Of a stretch of DNA of 16,000 bases, positions 1-7,950 are shown piece by piece (position 1 is the stretch's first letter; every line of letters starts with the position of its first letter). Origin of the DNA: Chlamydiota bacterium (GTDB lineage Bacteria; Chlamydiota; Chlamydiia; Chlamydiales; Simkaniaceae); contig JAJFMG010000147.1 of NCBI GenBank assembly GCA_021772295.1, positions 1-16,000 of the forward strand. Direction: 5' to 3'. A program made the translations under genes and the position numbers. Below the pieces are notes generated by a model. The model made no database searches. It was given only the letters and a program-made list of their open reading frames with translations, and was not told the DNA's origin.

Positions 1-1
1 T

Positions 2-694
2 ATGGATTTTCAGACATTTCTTCCGTATGCTTACGAAAAAATCGGTAGTGAATCTGATACTGGATTTGTTGACTTCCCCATCTTATTGGGATTTCAAGCT
101 TTGAGTGCAAACTTTGATAGTGCAAAGCCCGATCTTCGAGTCACGGTGACTGAAATTCTACCTATTGGAAAATATGATAACTTGGATCCAAATAAAAAAG
201 GTACAGACTTAAAGGGACGAGGCTCTTTTGTTACCTTAGTAGCTCTTAATTTTGAAAAACTATATCAAACATCCTTAGATCACTTTTTTCGTTTACGAGT
301 TAACATACAATATGGAGTGGCAGCTAATACCAAAATAAAAGGTATTAGCGCTTATGGGGGATCTTTTGGTACTAAAGGAAAAGTCAATCCTGGGAATCCA
401 TTTATTACAACCATTGGAATGGAATACTCATTAACCCAAAATTGGGCTTTAGCACTTGATATCAATAATATTTTCAGATCTAAATCAACTTTTTCTGGGA
501 GAAGAGGCTTTCTTCCCAATGGACAAAAGGCTAAAGTTGGTGAACCAATTTTCAATCAAACTGTATTAGCACCTGCAATTGAATATAATTTTAGTGCAAA
601 CGCTGGACTTATAATAGGTCCAGTTTTTAGCGTATATTCCAAAAATGCAAATGATTTTTACTCACTTGTAATGGCGTATAATTATTTTTACTAA
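2..694 (+). CDS. Outer-membrane beta-barrel protein, C-terminal part (5' end outside window)
   Basis: The reading frame is already open at the window edge, so the ATG at position 2 is probably an internal Met and the true start lies upstream. The 230 visible residues have no long hydrophobic helix. They alternate polar and hydrophobic residues in short strands, for example the segment GMEYSLTQNWALALDI near residues 139-154, and end in an aromatic run (AYNYFY) with a C-terminal Tyr. A terminal aromatic residue is the usual beta-signal of Gram-negative outer-membrane barrels recognised by the BAM machinery. The overall look resembles porin-like or MetA-pathway-type transporter barrels, but I do not recognise a specific family and give no substrate. 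The glycosyltransferase gene starts 8 nt after the stop codon, so the two are probably co-transcribed. A Gram-negative envelope is implied. Confidence 0.6.
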   Translation: MDFQTFLPYAYEKIGSESDTGFVDFPILLGFQALSANFDSAKPDLRVTVTEILPIGKYDNLDPNKKGTDLKGRGSFVTLVALNFEKLYQTSLDHFFRLRVNIQYGVAANTKIKGISAYGGSFGTKGKVNPGNPFITTIGMEYSLTQNWALALDINNIFRSKSTFSGRRGFLPNGQKAKVGEPIFNQTVLAPAIEYNFSANAGLIIGPVFSVYSKNANDFYSLVMAYNYFY

Positions 695-702
695 GAGATT
701 GT

Positions 703-1869
703 ATGAAGTTTGCATTTTTCATTAATGAGAGAAAAGATGTTCATTTTTTAGGAGATCTTCGCGCCATCGAAGTAATGAAAGAAGGCTTAGAAAGTTTTGG
801 TCATACGGTCGTCATTTCTTCAGATTTGCCAGATGTTATTGATGCAGACTACCTTTTTTTATCTAATGTTAGCTATGACCTTATCCCTAAATATAATCTT
901 CTTAAACTGCTTAAGAAAAAATACTACCTACTTTCCTTCCATGAAGACTTTGCAAAGTGGTCACCCACATGTCATAGTTTTGAGCATCATGTTAAACAAG
1001 CTCTTTCCAAGAGTGATCTTTTAGGTCAATTAATTGTAGATCCAAATATCTTAGATAAATATATCTTTCCTCCCTTTTGGAATGCAAAGATAAATGCGAG
1101 AGTCATTGAGGAAGCTGAAATTTGTTTTGCAAATTCTTATACTGAAGAGGCAACTATTTTGCGAGATTGTCCTAGCGCAAATACAAAAGTAATTTTTCTA
1201 TCATCTGGACAAGTTACGCAAAATAATTTTGCATATTCAGATGCATTTCTAAAATTTACTGGGCTTCGCAAAAAAGAGTATATTCTTCAGATAGGGCGGT
1301 TTCATCCTAAGAAAAATCAATTGGGATCTATTCTATCATCCCGAAATCTGGATACACCTCTTGTCTTTATAGCTACAAACATCTCTGATTTCAAATATGC
1401 CAAGCTTTGTATGGATGCAGCTCATAAATGGAGAAAGGCAAAAACTATCATTATTACCAAAGATCATCTGCTTTCGCCTTATTCCAGTGTGAAAATAATA
1501 TCCATCAAAAAAGAAACTCAGATGAGTACTCAAATGATTGTGAGTGCATTTCAAAATGCAGGTTTGCATCTGCATCCTTCTTTTCAAGAGCTTCCCGGAT
1601 ATACTTATTTAGAAGCAGCAAGACTTGGAATTCCATCTGTTGGATCTTCTTGGACTTCCATTCATGATTACTTTCTAGATGGCGAAGGTAAATACACTTT
1701 AGATGATCGTATCCAAACTTTTTTACCACACCATATCCAAGATCTTGAAGATGGAATTAAAAAAATGCTTGGTAAAGAATACCCTCCATCTGAGCATTTT
1801 ATTTTTCAAATTGATGCCCAATCCATTGCTAAGAAACTCTTAAATAAAATATTACATCAAGTGAATTAA
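703..1869 (+). CDS. Glycosyltransferase, GT4-like (GT-B fold)
   Basis: This 388-residue protein probably transfers a sugar from a nucleotide-sugar donor to an envelope glycan such as LPS. It acts on the cytoplasmic side, since no signal peptide or membrane segment is visible. The C-terminal half carries GT-B hallmarks: a segment LQIGRFHPKKNQ at about residues 195-206, which opens the donor-binding domain, and the E-x7-E motif ELPGYTYLE with Glu296 and Glu304, followed by a GIPSVGS turn. The N-terminal half (residues 1-170) is the weakly conserved acceptor domain. The start is the ATG 8 nt after the preceding barrel gene, with only a weak AGAG upstream, which fits translation in an operon. The downstream gene is convergent. 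Family assignment is fairly sure; donor and acceptor are unknown. Confidence 0.8.
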   Translation: MKFAFFINERKDVHFLGDLRAIEVMKEGLESFGHTVVISSDLPDVIDADYLFLSNVSYDLIPKYNLLKLLKKKYYLLSFHEDFAKWSPTCHSFEHHVKQALSKSDLLGQLIVDPNILDKYIFPPFWNAKINARVIEEAEICFANSYTEEATILRDCPSANTKVIFLSSGQVTQNNFAYSDAFLKFTGLRKKEYILQIGRFHPKKNQLGSILSSRNLDTPLVFIATNISDFKYAKLCMDAAHKWRKAKTIIITKDHLLSPYSSVKIISIKKETQMSTQMIVSAFQNAGLHLHPSFQELPGYTYLEAARLGIPSVGSSWTSIHDYFLDGEGKYTLDDRIQTFLPHHIQDLEDGIKKMLGKEYPPSEHFIFQIDAQSIAKKLLNKILHQVN

Positions 1870-1949
1870 ATTTAGTATGTCTATTCATGGATCTTTTTTC
1901 CAATTCTTCGTTTCCAACGAATAGCTACAAAACTTGCAGAACTTTTTAA

Positions 1950-4634
1950 TTATTTTTTGATAAGGGCGTCAAAATTGATCCGAATATATCGAAGGGAGTT
2001 TTTACTCAAAGAGAGTAATTGTAAAAGAATTTCTGTAACATTTTTGCATTGTGATACCACAAGCTTCATAAGATTTGAGTCTTGGAGCTGTAGAAGAGAG
2101 CTTTCCGTAATCTGATGCAGTTGTTCTAGATACAAGTGTCGAATGCGTGACTTTTTGATATATGCAATGCAGTTGCTTGTTAATTCTTGGATATCAATCA
2201 AATGCAAGCTATCTAACTGAGTCATGGCCTGCAGTAAATTTTCTAGATTCTCATCTGTAATAGCGCATGACCTTAACGAAAGTACTCTAAGATTTGGGCA
2301 ATGTATAGAGAGTGAGTTGATAGTTTTTTCAGAAATCGAGATACTACTTAAAAAAAGCTCTTTTAAATTTGGAGAAAAGGAACATAGCCTTTTCAACCCA
2401 TTATTTGTTAAAGAAAAACAATCTTCTATGTAAAGTCTTTCTAATGTCATCATACTAGATGACATGCGATTTAATTGCATATCTTGCACAAAACTGCAGT
2501 TGGTAAGATTGAGCTCTTCCAACCTTTCTAAAGAGAAAATATCTTCTAAGATATTTTCAGTGAGTAGAGCTTGTGAATGCAGATTCAGGTACTGAAGGTG
2601 AGAGCAGTTTTCGAGAATTTTTCTGAGCATTTTATCCGTAATTCCAAAGGCATTCTCAAGATTTAATTTAATCAGAGACTTATGAGTACAGATGGCATCT
2701 ATGATTTCATTTGTTATTGGATTTACGGCTTTAAGAGATAGGCTATAGAGATTATCTGCTTTTTGTAATTTGGAAAGAATAACTTCATGGCTTTTTTCAT
2801 TTTCTAATTGAAGCGAAAAGCTATTTGTTGATTTGGGAGCTATCTTGTCATTGCCATATAACTTTTGAAAGGTAGATTTATATGAGATAAGTTCACCCTT
2901 TAAGCGAGCGTGTGCTAATTCGTCTTGTTTATTCTCAGAACTTGTGGCGCTATAGATCTTGAAATACTTAAGCTGTTGATCGATTTCTGCAATATAGTCA
3001 CCATCTCTTTTTCCAATCTTTCCAAATGGGGATGGATTATGGAAAAAGACGTGTCTCTTTGGATTGCTGCGAAGTAGTGATGTTCCAATCGAGTGATTGA
3101 CACCCCTAATCTGAAGAAGATCCATGACAGTTGGTAATAGATCTATTTGTGAAGATGGTTCGCGAACGATTGTCGGTTTGATTTGATCCTTTCCATAAAT
3201 CAGAAGAGGTATATGCACATTTTCAGAAGAGATGTCTTTCATAACAGCAAAATGTTGCTCTTTTTCTAATACACTTTGGCCATGGTCTCCTAAAATAAAA
3301 AGAAGCGTGTTATCTAGTAAATTTTTCTTCTTGAGTAATTCTATGAACATCCCTAAGCAATAATCACTATAGTGCATAGAAGAGAGAAATTTTTGGTAAT
3401 TCTTATCTAAATGACTTGGGAATATTTTTTTATGAAAATGAATTGGAACATGCCAAGGGTGATGATTTGAGACGGTAAAAAGAGTTAAAAAACTGGGCTG
3501 AGATTGTTTCTCTAAATACTGCGCCGAATATTGCATTAAGTATTCATCCGGAATCCCCCAACTCATTTTTTCAGCTTCTGGATATTTTGAAAAAATTTCA
3601 TTTTTTCCAATCATGTGATCGAAACCATTTGCTGGAAAAAACTCCATTTTGTTTTCAAAATTTAGGGATCCATTATGTAAATAGGAGGTTTTGTATCCCT
3701 TCTCTTTCAATAATTTTGCAATGCTAATTAATGGAACTTTCGTTGCATTTCTACTGGTGTCAATTGGGGCTGGAATTCCAAAAAGAGATGAAATAGCGGC
3801 GTTTGCAGTGGTTACCGAATTAGAATAAAAATTAGAGAAAAAAGCGCCTTGTTTGGCAAGTTTATCAAATTCTGGGGTGACATTCCATTTTCCCCCAAGT
3901 TCTCCTACATCTTTGGCTCGAAAAGACTCCATAAATAGAAAAATTATATTTGGGTCTTTGGACTTCTTTTCGTACGTAAAATTTTTTTCCCCATGAAAAC
4001 CATTCGTATATTTTAAAAGTGGAAATTTAGGGTCGAGATGTGTGTAATTTTCACATCCTGGAAGAAATGTATTTTGCTTCTCTTTTTTGGAAAGAGAGGC
4101 AAAATAAAACTTTCCGATTCGATAAAGCTCTTTTTCATACAGAAAAAAAATGGGGCTTAAATGATATTCAGCGTCTGGATTTGCTCTAAAAATTAGAATA
4201 AATCCAAGGGCCACAAGCCTTGCATAAAAAAGCGCTAAAGAGCTTGATTCAACCGGTGGAAAAATACTCGCAACCATCAGTAGAATGATTACAAATCCAG
4301 CCAAAAAACTAAGGGTATCAGTCTTGGAAACAGAGTCTGCAAAAATTTTGCCTTTTCTGAGAAATTTTAGGTAAGAGAGTTCTAAACGAACCCTACTTTT
4401 TTGAAAGAGTAAAAAATCAAAGTATGAAAGCGATAGAAAAAGTCCAACAAAACTCTTTCCAAAACTTCCTAGCAAACTTGCAATGAGAAGAATTTGAGAG
4501 CAAATAAATAATGCTTGCAGTCCGCAAAGAAAATGATTCTTTATTCCAAACTTTTTTTTTCCAATAGTTTGGAAAAGCAGACTTGGAATGAATAAAAGAA
4601 GTATTTGAAGTGTATAGGTTCTCAAAAAATGCAC
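1950..4634 (-). CDS. LtaS/MdoB-type sulfatase-fold membrane enzyme fused to C-terminal LRR domain
   Basis: This is an 894-residue protein. Residues 1-150 hold about five hydrophobic segments (roughly 8-25, 36-56, 60-77, 107-125 and 131-150). Residues 228-520 form an alkaline-phosphatase/sulfatase-type domain. Visible active-site elements are NIIFLFMESF (metal-ligand Glu236), the SVTTAN segment with candidate catalytic Thr275/276, SNHHPWH (389-395) and GDHG (449-452). LtaS and MdoB/OpgB relatives use this site to move phosphoglycerol or phosphoethanolamine from lipids to envelope acceptors outside the cytoplasmic membrane; the substrate here is unknown. Residues 629-894 are about ten LRR units of 23-26 residues, an unusual addition. 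The start is a GTG: a TGA stop directly precedes it in frame, the next in-frame Met is around residue 120, and no clear Shine-Dalgarno is seen. It lies 52 nt downstream of the NSS symporter gene on the same strand. Confidence 0.85.
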   Translation of the reverse strand: MHFLRTYTLQILLLFIPSLLFQTIGKKKFGIKNHFLCGLQALFICSQILLIASLLGSFGKSFVGLFLSLSYFDFLLFQKSRVRLELSYLKFLRKGKIFADSVSKTDTLSFLAGFVIILLMVASIFPPVESSSLALFYARLVALGFILIFRANPDAEYHLSPIFFLYEKELYRIGKFYFASLSKKEKQNTFLPGCENYTHLDPKFPLLKYTNGFHGEKNFTYEKKSKDPNIIFLFMESFRAKDVGELGGKWNVTPEFDKLAKQGAFFSNFYSNSVTTANAAISSLFGIPAPIDTSRNATKVPLISIAKLLKEKGYKTSYLHNGSLNFENKMEFFPANGFDHMIGKNEIFSKYPEAEKMSWGIPDEYLMQYSAQYLEKQSQPSFLTLFTVSNHHPWHVPIHFHKKIFPSHLDKNYQKFLSSMHYSDYCLGMFIELLKKKNLLDNTLLFILGDHGQSVLEKEQHFAVMKDISSENVHIPLLIYGKDQIKPTIVREPSSQIDLLPTVMDLLQIRGVNHSIGTSLLRSNPKRHVFFHNPSPFGKIGKRDGDYIAEIDQQLKYFKIYSATSSENKQDELAHARLKGELISYKSTFQKLYGNDKIAPKSTNSFSLQLENEKSHEVILSKLQKADNLYSLSLKAVNPITNEIIDAICTHKSLIKLNLENAFGITDKMLRKILENCSHLQYLNLHSQALLTENILEDIFSLERLEELNLTNCSFVQDMQLNRMSSSMMTLERLYIEDCFSLTNNGLKRLCSFSPNLKELFLSSISISEKTINSLSIHCPNLRVLSLRSCAITDENLENLLQAMTQLDSLHLIDIQELTSNCIAYIKKSRIRHLYLEQLHQITESSLLQLQDSNLMKLVVSQCKNVTEILLQLLSLSKNSLRYIRINFDALIKK
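1953..2750 (-). repeat. Cysteine-type LRR array in the sulfatase-LRR fusion protein
   Basis: This part encodes residues 629-894. Units begin near residues 629, 654, 680, 705, 731, 757, 782, 807, 830, 855 and 881 (the last partial), with the pattern LxxLxLxxC/xxxIT/Sxxx(L/I)xxLxxxxxx. Examples are LEELNLTNCSFVQDMQL and LRVLSLRSCAITDENLENL. A period of 25-26 and the Cys/Ala-x-x-(I/L)-T/S turn are typical of the cysteine-containing LRR subfamily, best known from eukaryotic F-box (FBXL/Skp2-like) proteins and common in amoeba-associated bacteria. Such arrays bind proteins. The topology of LtaS-type enzymes would place it on the outer side of the cytoplasmic membrane. Confidence 0.8.
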
Positions 4635-4664
4635 TCATATGTTTTTTTTAATATTGATTCTTAG

Positions 4665-4685
4665 AAAAATCTTGGCAAGATTTTT
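4665..4685 (-). terminator. AT-rich hairpin between NSS symporter gene and sulfatase-LRR gene
   Basis: The arms at 4665-4673 and 4677-4685 are perfect 9-bp complements (AAAAATCTT / AAGATTTTT) around a 3-nt loop. Read on the minus strand, the hairpin begins 1 nt after the symporter stop codon and ends in a run of U inside its 3' arm. It may terminate or attenuate transcription before the sulfatase-LRR gene. The stem has few G-C pairs, so it is a weak call. Confidence 0.4.
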
Positions 4686-4686
4686 T

Positions 4687-6039
4687 TTAGAATATTCCTA
4701 AGGAATTTAACATGATAAACACAATGATAAATGGCGCTAGATATTTAATGCCTACAGATAAGTACATTCGAATAAAGGGATATCTTTCGAAAAGAGATCC
4801 AGTTCCTCTTTTAATGTTGGTAAGACCTTTATGAATGCCCCACTTCCAACCGACAAGTAGCACAGCAAACAGCCCCCCAATTGGAATCAAAATATTGAGC
4901 GATAGGTAGATTAAAAATTGGAATATGGTCATGCCAAAAATTTGAGCGTGACGAAGAACCCCAAAAGATAATGTACACAGCAGCGCTACAAATAAGATAC
5001 AACTAGAGGCTACTAGCACTGCCTTTTTTCTTTTCCATTGGTTACGATCTATTAGATAGGAAATAAATGGTTCCATAGCAGATATTTGTGAGGTAAGTCC
5101 TGCCATCAGAAGAAGTAAGAAAAATGCAAAACATAGAATATATCCCCCACTCATAGAAGAAAAAATCAGAGGTAGAGTTTGAAACATTAAACTCTCTCCA
5201 GATGATGCTGGCAAGCCAAATGCAAATACGATCGTAAAAATAGCGACACCCGCTAGAATTGAAATAAGTGTTCCAAAAAAAGCAATCGGCAAGCAAGTAG
5301 TGGGCAGATTCTCATTTTCATCTAGATAACTGCCGTAGGTAACCATAGTTCCTTGTCCAAGACTTAGTGAGAAAAACGCCTGACCAAGAGCCATCAAAAT
5401 TGCTTTGGGGGTAATTGATGAAAAGTTGGGTGAAAATAGAAAGGATATCCCCTTTTCTCCACCTTTTAGTGTCAGGCCTTTTATTGTAAGTATAATTAAT
5501 ACAATCAAAAGTAGTGGCATCATGATTTTATTGCTTTTTTCAATGCCTTTAGAAACCCCCGTTTGAAGAATAAATATACAAAGTCCCATAGCAAGTATCG
5601 TGTATACTAAAGGCTTAATAGGTGATGTTGTCAGAGTTTGAAAATAGTCAAGGGTTTGGGTAGATGATTGAAAATTTGTGAGTTTTCCGATTACAGCTTC
5701 TACGAAGTAGCCGAGAGTCCATCCTACAATCACTAAATAAAAAGAACTAACTAGAAATCCTGTAAAGATGGTGAGTTTTCCAGCTTTCCCCCACCTTGCA
5801 TTGCCAAGGATCTTATAAGCCCCGCTCGGGCTTAGTTGTGTTTTTCTACCGATTGTAATTTCAGAAAGAAGTACAGGAAACCCTATTACAAGAAGGCATA
5901 AAAGATAGAGTAAAATAAAGGCGGCTCCCCCATTTTCCCCGACAACGTAGGGAAACCTCCAGATACTACCAAGACCAACTGATGATCCAATCGCTGCCCA
6001 GATAAACCCCATCCGGGAGTTCCATTTACCTCTTACCAT
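4687..6039 (-). CDS. Sodium-dependent amino acid symporter, NSS (SNF) family
   Basis: This 450-residue, strongly hydrophobic protein has about 11-12 membrane segments, the usual size of bacterial NSS transporters such as MhsT, TnaT and LeuT. The first transmembrane helix is diagnostic: WNSRMGFIWAAIGSSVGLGS followed by IWRFPY and GENGGAAF. Further on, AGLTSQISAMEP matches the LeuT Na2-site segment with the conserved Thr-Ser pair. The family imports amino acids driven by Na+ across the cytoplasmic membrane; the substrate here cannot be read from sequence. The Asn that normally closes the GLGN motif (LeuT Asn27, a Na1-site ligand) is Ser25 here. The ATG start has an AGGA about 9 nt upstream. The gene is divergent from umuDC and upstream of the sulfatase-LRR gene on the same strand. 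Chlamydiae carry NSS paralogues, which fits the suggested host lineage. Confidence 0.92.
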   Translation of the reverse strand: MVRGKWNSRMGFIWAAIGSSVGLGSIWRFPYVVGENGGAAFILLYLLCLLVIGFPVLLSEITIGRKTQLSPSGAYKILGNARWGKAGKLTIFTGFLVSSFYLVIVGWTLGYFVEAVIGKLTNFQSSTQTLDYFQTLTTSPIKPLVYTILAMGLCIFILQTGVSKGIEKSNKIMMPLLLIVLIILTIKGLTLKGGEKGISFLFSPNFSSITPKAILMALGQAFFSLSLGQGTMVTYGSYLDENENLPTTCLPIAFFGTLISILAGVAIFTIVFAFGLPASSGESLMFQTLPLIFSSMSGGYILCFAFFLLLLMAGLTSQISAMEPFISYLIDRNQWKRKKAVLVASSCILFVALLCTLSFGVLRHAQIFGMTIFQFLIYLSLNILIPIGGLFAVLLVGWKWGIHKGLTNIKRGTGSLFERYPFIRMYLSVGIKYLAPFIIVFIMLNSLGIF

Positions 6040-6098
6040 TGCTTCGATTCCTACTTATCTAATTTGGTTGTAAAATAATAATAATAAAGGAGATAAAA

Positions 6099-6173
6099 AT
6101 GCAATCGGATATAAGTCGAATCATCATACATTTATATGATTTTCATCTAGAGACAAAAAGATTGCTGTGTTAG
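6099..6173 (+). CDS. Possible 24-residue leader peptide upstream of umuDC
   Basis: A short open frame runs ATG to TAG and encodes 24 residues beginning MQSDISRIII and ending KRLLC. It is preceded by AAGGAG with a 6-nt spacer, the best Shine-Dalgarno in this window. It ends 32 nt before the TTG proposed as the umuD start and overlaps the alternative GTG start at 6167. I recognise no family. It could be a leader peptide that couples or tunes umuD translation, a small independent protein, or chance. The good ribosome site is the only direct evidence; no homology is claimed. Confidence 0.35.
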   Translation: MQSDISRIIIHLYDFHLETKRLLC

Positions 6174-6179
6174 TACAAT
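6150..6179 (+). promoter_or_regulatory. Candidate umuDC promoter
   Basis: GAGACA (6150-6155, 4 of 6 matches to TTGACA) and TACAAT (6174-6179, 5 of 6 matches to TATAAT) are separated by 18 nt. Transcription would begin near 6186, giving a leader of about 20 nt that still contains the GGAG at 6195-6198 before the TTG start. This fits the palindrome overlapping the -10 element. It is pattern matching only. Confidence 0.35.
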
Positions 6180-6189
6180 ACTTCGTACT
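6172..6189. promoter_or_regulatory. Palindromic candidate operator upstream of umuD
   Basis: The inverted repeat AGTAC-N8-GTACT sits over the candidate -10 element and start site of umuDC. A nested AGTA-CAA-TACT inverted repeat overlaps its left arm. This is where an SOS-type repressor would be expected to act, but the sequence is not the E. coli (CTG-N10-CAG) or Bacillus (GAAC-N4-GTTC) LexA box, so the binding protein is unknown. Confidence 0.3.
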
Positions 6190-6205
6190 TATATGGAGAA
6201 TTTTT

Positions 6206-6601
6206 TTGAAAAAACAAGAGCTTTCCTTTTTTGAAACGCCTGTGTCTGCAGGATTTACATCCCCGGCAAATGACCCCCTCCAGCAAAAGCTTGATCTCAA
6301 TGATTATTTAATTACAAATCGGACATCTACCTTTTTTGTTAGAGTGCAAGGAGATTCCATGATAGGGGCTGGAATTCAATCGGGAGATATCTTGATTGTA
6401 GATCGATCGATACAGGCCAGATCGAATCAGATAGTAATTGCAGTGCTAGACTCTGAATTCACAGTAAAACGAATTCGGTTTGATGATGAGTGCGTATATC
6501 TTCTCCCTGCAAACGCCAAATACCCCGATATCAAAGTCACTCAAAATCGAGATTTTCAAGTATGGGGCGTGGTTACATTTGTAATTCATAAGGCAAAGTA
6601 A
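6206..6601 (+). CDS. umuD: UmuD-like self-cleaving SOS protein (S24 peptidase)
   Basis: UmuD is cut by RecA-stimulated self-cleavage to UmuD', which joins UmuC to form DNA polymerase V for translesion synthesis. With a TTG start the protein has 131 residues (E. coli UmuD has 139). Visible are the candidate cleavage bond Ala15-Gly16 in [10 protein letters not shown], the nucleophile Ser51 in GDSM, the GDILIVDRS segment, and general-base Lys88 in EFTVKRI. I chose TTG 6206 because GGAG (6195-6198) lies 7 nt upstream. A GTG at 6167 would add 13 hydrophobic residues that UmuD lacks; it has no Shine-Dalgarno and may lie before the transcription start. The stop codon overlaps the umuC start by one base (TAATG), so translation is coupled. 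Function is firm; the exact start is less so. Confidence 0.9.
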   Translation: MKKQELSFFETPVSAGFTSPANDPLQQKLDLNDYLITNRTSTFFVRVQGDSMIGAGIQSGDILIVDRSIQARSNQIVIAVLDSEFTVKRIRFDDECVYLLPANAKYPDIKVTQNRDFQVWGVVTFVIHKAK

Positions 6602-7854
6602 TGTTTGCTTTGATTGACTGTAATAATTTTTTTGTATCTTGTGAGAGAGTTTTTAATCCCAAACTTTGGAATAAACCTGTTGTTGTACTTTCCAACAATG
6701 ATGGCTGCGCTGTTGCTAGATCAAAAGAGGCGAAAGATTTGGGTATTCCGATGGGGGCGCCAGTTTTTAAATATAAAGCTCTTTTTCAAAGAGAAAATGT
6801 ATTGGCGCTTTCTTCGAACTTTTCTCTGTATGGAGATATGTCACAAAGAGTAATGGCAACACTTGAAACATTTCCTTTTAAGACAGAGGTCTACTCTATA
6901 GATGAAGCTTTTGCCCACCTTCCCATGTTGTCAAAAGAAGAACTTATAAAAATTGGAACCTCTATCAAACAAAGAATTGAAAAATGGGTTGGCACTCCAG
7001 TAACTGTAGGTGTTGCACCTACGAAAACGCTTGCTAAGGTTGCCACAGATATTGCTAAAAAAGATTGTAGTTGCAGAGGCGTATTTGTAATAGAAAATGC
7101 GAAACAGGCAGATCCTTTTTTACAAAAAAGATTGCCTCGAGATATCTGGGGAATCGGAAGAAAGTCTGCGCAGTTTTTAGAAAGTCGATATATACTTTCA
7201 GCTCTTGATTTCAAAAATGGATCTCCTGACTGGATAAAAAAAAATTTAAAAGTTACTGGATACAGAACCTTTTTAGAGCTTCATGGAAAATCTTGTATTG
7301 CACTGGATTCTAAAATACAGAGAAAAAGTCTTTTGCATTCAAGATCCTTTGCTTGTGAAATTGAAAAGCAAGAAGATCTAAATAATGTTCTCTCTACTTT
7401 TGTATCCTCTTGCGCTAAAAAACTCAGAAAAGAAAAATTAGTTGCTTCTGAAATGTCGGTGTTTATAAGTTCCAATCGGCATCAAAAGCCCTATTATTCG
7501 AATGAATCACATGCAAGGCTAATACCCACCTCTAATACATCTACATTACTTCAAGTTGCAAAAGAGGGATTGTCACGTATTTTCAATCCTAATTACACTT
7601 ATAAGCGTGCAGGTGTTGTTTTTTATGATCTTGTTTCTGAATCACATGCACAATCTGATCTTTTTTCCTGCAGAAAAAAAGATGAAAAAGGAAAAAAGCT
7701 AATGAAAATTCTAGACCAAATTAATCATAGATATGATCAAAAAGCGCTTTTTTTTGCTGCGGAAAAAAATGGTAAAAAAATCAAAAGTAGACAAGAGAAT
7801 ATTTCTTCTAAATTTACAACATCTTGGAATGAAATCTTAACAATTTCGATTTAA
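6601..7854 (+). CDS. umuC: UmuC-like Y-family DNA polymerase (Pol V catalytic subunit)
   Basis: This 417-residue protein is close to the 422 residues of E. coli UmuC. It is the catalytic subunit that copies past damaged bases with low fidelity. The N-terminal palm begins [20 protein letters not shown] with metal-binding Asp6; [11 protein letters not shown] follows at about residue 31, and YSIDEAF supplies Asp101 and Glu102, the other catalytic carboxylates. [19 protein letters not shown] continues the palm, DIWGIGRK marks the helix-hairpin-helix thumb, and the little-finger domain covers about 240-350. The C-terminal tail (FTTSWNEIL) is the UmuC-specific region known to contact partners such as UmuD' and the sliding clamp. 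All catalytic residues are present, so it looks active. It overlaps umuD by one base, so the two form an operon. Confidence 0.95.
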   Translation: MFALIDCNNFFVSCERVFNPKLWNKPVVVLSNNDGCAVARSKEAKDLGIPMGAPVFKYKALFQRENVLALSSNFSLYGDMSQRVMATLETFPFKTEVYSIDEAFAHLPMLSKEELIKIGTSIKQRIEKWVGTPVTVGVAPTKTLAKVATDIAKKDCSCRGVFVIENAKQADPFLQKRLPRDIWGIGRKSAQFLESRYILSALDFKNGSPDWIKKNLKVTGYRTFLELHGKSCIALDSKIQRKSLLHSRSFACEIEKQEDLNNVLSTFVSSCAKKLRKEKLVASEMSVFISSNRHQKPYYSNESHARLIPTSNTSTLLQVAKEGLSRIFNPNYTYKRAGVVFYDLVSESHAQSDLFSCRKKDEKGKKLMKILDQINHRYDQKALFFAAEKNGKKIKSRQENISSKFTTSWNEILTISI

Positions 7855-7950
7855 CCTGAAAATATATCCAAAAATTTCATTTTATTTCGTGCAATTTTCT
7901 TAACCCTTGTTACTTAGTCAATCTTTTGCTCATGTTGTTTTTAATAAAAA

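Noticed and set aside
1907..1921. TTCGTT-TCC-AACGAA hairpin between the convergent glycosyltransferase and sulfatase-LRR genes
   Set aside because: Only a 6-bp stem with no adjacent U-run on either strand; too weak to call a terminator.
4417..4638. 73-codon minus-strand frame overlapping the start of the sulfatase-LRR gene
   Set aside because: Lies in another phase of a well-supported gene, no ribosome site, no recognisable protein; treated as a shadow, mentioned only for start ambiguity.
6074..6087. Run of AAT trinucleotide repeats upstream of umuD
   Set aside because: Short and expected by chance in such AT-rich sequence; no evidence of phase variation.
6167..6205. GTG start for umuD giving a 144-residue product
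   Set aside because: No Shine-Dalgarno, adds a hydrophobic segment absent from UmuD, and lies before the candidate transcription start; the TTG at 6206 has GGAG at proper spacing.
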